Part shown: one piece after another, positions 62,180 through 64,000 of the stretch
Numbering within the stretch: position 1 is the first letter of the stretch
Layout: each line of letters opens with the position of its first letter
Assembly (NCBI RefSeq): GCF_900112575.1
Contig: NZ_FOMH01000007.1
Coordinates: 184,853-248,852, forward strand
Direction of reading: 5' to 3'
From: Flavobacterium phragmitis
GTDB taxonomy: Bacteria > Bacteroidota > Bacteroidia > Flavobacteriales > Flavobacteriaceae
Length of the DNA stretch: 64,000 bases
Position numbers and translations under genes: made by a program
The notes under the pieces: model-generated
Told to the model about the DNA's origin: nothing
The model's database searches: none
What the model saw: only the letters and a program-made list of their open reading frames with translations

Positions 62180-62770
62180 ATGTTTCTCGAAAATACAGTA
62201 AATCACAAAGAACAATTTGGTTGGATTGAAGTTATTTGTGGATCAATGTTTTCGGGTAAGACCGAGGAGCTGATCCGCAGATTAAAGCGTGCGCAATTTG
62301 CCAAACAAAGAGTTGAAATCTTCAAACCCGCTATCGATACCCGTTATCATGATGAAATGGTAGTGTCTCACGATTCTAATGAGATTCGTTCTACACCAGT
62401 TCCAGCAGCTGCTAATATTTTAATTTTAGCACAAGGCTGTGATGTAATCGGAATTGATGAAGCACAGTTTTTTGATGATGAGATTATCACAGTCTGTAAT
62501 GATTTAGCCAATCAAGGAATCCGCGTAATTGTGGCTGGGTTGGATATGGATTTTAAAGGAAATCCCTTTGGACCAATGCCGGGACTTATGGCAACTGCCG
62601 AATATGTAACCAAAGTGCATGCGGTTTGTACCAGAACCGGAAATTTAGCTAATTACAGTTTTAGAAAAACAGATAATGATAAACTGGTGATGCTGGGAGA
62701 AACTGAAGAATACGAACCACTTAGCCGTGCAGCGTATTTTAAAGCAATGAAAAAAAATCAGGAAAAATAA
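62180..62770 (+). CDS. tdk: Thymidine kinase
   Basis: 196 aa. P-loop [23 protein letters not shown], and the substrate block NYSFRKTDN are intact. The zinc-binding Cys pattern is reduced (single CTRTG). Phosphorylates thymidine in the salvage pathway. An N-terminal extension [15 protein letters not shown] precedes the P-loop domain as in many Bacteroidota. Confidence 0.95.
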   Translation: MFLENTVNHKEQFGWIEVICGSMFSGKTEELIRRLKRAQFAKQRVEIFKPAIDTRYHDEMVVSHDSNEIRSTPVPAAANILILAQGCDVIGIDEAQFFDDEIITVCNDLANQGIRVIVAGLDMDFKGNPFGPMPGLMATAEYVTKVHAVCTRTGNLANYSFRKTDNDKLVMLGETEEYEPLSRAAYFKAMKKNQEK

Positions 62771-62804
62771 AATCAATATTATCTCAAGCTAATTAAAAAT
62801 AAAT

Positions 62805-63224
62805 ATGAGGAAGTCTACTGTTTTATTATTGCTATTAATGGGGATTGCAGTTGCCTTTGTGGCTTACTTTCAATTCTATCTCGTCAAAAATGAAAATGAG
62901 GTGAATACTAAAGTAGTAGAATTAATCGCAAAATATAATAAAAATTGTCCTTTGAATATTCAGGAAGGTATTCGTTTAGACAGCGTAAGTCTGCATGAAG
63001 AAAAAACAGTTCAATACAATTTAACATTATTAAATGTGAATAAAGAAACTGCTGAGGCAGATGTAATTCAAGAAGAAATTAAGAAAAGTCTTTTAAGTAC
63101 TGCTAAAGCAAATACAGGGCTTCAAGTTTTTCGAGATAACGACTATACTCTTGTTTATAGCTACAGTGATAAAAAGAAGGATTTTTTATTTAATATAAAA
63201 ATATTACCTGATCAGTATAAATAA
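62805..63224 (+). CDS. Single-pass membrane protein, hypothetical
   Basis: 139 aa. One N-terminal membrane segment (about 5-25), then a soluble beta/alpha part with one cysteine (KNCPLNI). No family recognised. Follows tdk after 34 bases on the same strand. Confidence 0.65.
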   Translation: MRKSTVLLLLLMGIAVAFVAYFQFYLVKNENEVNTKVVELIAKYNKNCPLNIQEGIRLDSVSLHEEKTVQYNLTLLNVNKETAEADVIQEEIKKSLLSTAKANTGLQVFRDNDYTLVYSYSDKKKDFLFNIKILPDQYK

Positions 63225-63242
63225 TTTGACCTTTTTATTGTC

Positions 63243-63279
63243 AAGCCCGATAGGTTTTTATAACCTGTCGGGCTTTTTT
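63243..63279 (+). terminator. Rho-independent terminator
   Basis: AAGCCCGATAGGTT/AACCTGTCGGGCTT (one G-U), followed by six T. Confidence 0.9.
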
Positions 63280-63616
63280 GTTTTTATGATTATTTAGACA
63301 AGAATTGTTTCAATCTGATTTTTTATCAATTTCTGTTTTACGTTTTCTGAACAATCAATTGATTTATTATATCTTTTTTTAGGAAAAAAATAAATGAATA
63401 TTTTCTGTTTTTACATTTCATATCATTCTAAATTCTATATAGGGCTTGTTTTTATGAAGCTTAAAATTTATCAAAACAGAAAAATATATAGGTAGATTCT
63501 ATCTTAATTTTTTTTTGAATTCAGATTAATTTTGTGCTCAAAAGTAATAGTAAAAATATTAAGAATATTTACATGTTTAAATAAAGATAGAAATTGTTTA
63601 TAAAAGAAAAGAAATT
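63280..63616. other. Gene-free stretch before the surface protein gene
   Basis: AT-rich, no gene seen. TAATTTTG at 63527-63534 matches the -7 consensus and probably serves the following gene; the leader is then about 80-130 bases. Confidence 0.5.
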
Positions 63617-64000
63617 ATGAAAAGGAATATCATGAAAGAACGAATTATGAAAGAGGAAATTATGAAAGGAAGAATTTTAATTATTGTGTTATGTCTTTTG
63701 TGCAATGGTCTTATGCAAGCGCAAGTTGGAATGATGACTAATAATCCAGATAAGTCTGCAATACTGGACATGAAAGATGCAAGTAATAAAGGACTATTGA
63801 TACCAAATGTAAATCTTGCTACAACTACTTTTGTAAGTGGTATCAATGGTGGTGTACCCGCTCAGAGTCTTTTGGTGTACAACACAAACGATGGTATTAC
63901 TGGTACTGGTGCTGCAGGTACAGGGTATTATTTTTGGGATGTTAATATATGGAAGAAATTAGCAACCAGTAGTGAAGCTTCAGGTGGAGTAAATACAGAA
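63617..64000 (+). CDS. Exported surface protein, 3' end beyond window
   Basis: Partial. Four in-frame ATGs (63617, 63632, 63647, 63662) lie in a 15-base tandem repeat coding for MKxxI. The last, 63662, starts the best signal peptide (MKGRILIIVLCLLCNGLMQA). The mature part has TNNPDKSAILDMKDASNKGLL, then Gly/Thr-rich YNTNDGITGTGAAGTGYYFW, a pattern of Bacteroidota surface proteins and adhesins. The frame is open to the window end. Confidence 0.8.
   Translation, partial: MKRNIMKERIMKEEIMKGRILIIVLCLLCNGLMQAQVGMMTNNPDKSAILDMKDASNKGLLIPNVNLATTTFVSGINGGVPAQSLLVYNTNDGITGTGAAGTGYYFWDVNIWKKLATSSEASGGVNTE

Noticed and set aside
1..64000. CRISPR array
   Set aside because: No regularly spaced direct repeats with unique spacers of similar length were seen, and no cas gene.

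Overview
The window looks like a chromosomal segment of a Flavobacteriaceae species, most likely Flavobacterium. The DNA is AT-rich. Bacteroidota-type promoter elements (-7 TAnnTTTG, in two cases with an upstream TTG) precede several genes, and start sites lack strong Shine-Dalgarno sequences. The housekeeping order pdxA / DUF177-rpmF / fabH-accB-accC, a PID-CTERM secreted protein, a HopJ-family gene and many short intergenic repeats fit the same group. This is inference from gene content; no rRNA is present to place the species.

Region 1 (1-16.5 kb) is accessory DNA, probably part of an integrated mobile element. Plus-strand genes typical of Bacteroidota elements (DUF3987-type ATPase, AAA ATPase, DUF3871, a conserved element protein, a RadC/JAB protein) enclose a minus-strand cargo with two defence-like modules. 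The first is a tight four-gene operon PIN-like nuclease > HerA-type ATPase > NurA-type nuclease > DNA methyltransferase (3.3-9.1 kb). The second is a two-gene nuclease pair resembling GAPS4 (9.4-11.5 kb). Small regulator and hypothetical genes follow. A degraded Vsr/DUF559-like endonuclease remnant (about 16.0-16.3 kb) marks the edge of the block.

Region 2 (16.5-33.7 kb) is mainly core: a PID-CTERM exported protein, ribE, pdxA, DUF177-rpmF, fabH, accB, accC, then five tandem PepSY-like secreted paralogs beside a sigma-54-type response regulator and a hybrid histidine kinase. An S9 peptidase, an FAD oxidoreductase, a peptidoglycan glycosyltransferase and an LpxR-like protein follow.

Region 3 (33.9-50.1 kb) is about 16 kb of lineage-specific genes, all on the minus strand: small lipoproteins, small membrane proteins, SMI1/KNR4-like immunity-type proteins, a KilA-N protein, a DUF1016 PD-(D/E)xK nuclease, a YjbR protein and XRE, VOC and NTF2-like proteins. 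A DUF1877 gene is broken by one in-frame TAG. A family of roughly 112-126 bp same-orientation intergenic repeats separates single genes between 36.7 and 39.0 kb, giving a cassette-like layout.

Region 4 (50.3-64 kb) is core again: tRNA-Ala(GGC), an enoyl-CoA hydratase, queD, lpxH, a seven-heme cytochrome c, an alpha/beta hydrolase, an MFS transporter, recJ, HopJ, rsmI, tdk, and the start of a surface protein cut by the window end. Two copies of a roughly 142-bp MITE-like element and several long perfect inverted repeats sit between these genes. Two genes of 58 codons (50379 and 51998) were found by reading the intergenic DNA.
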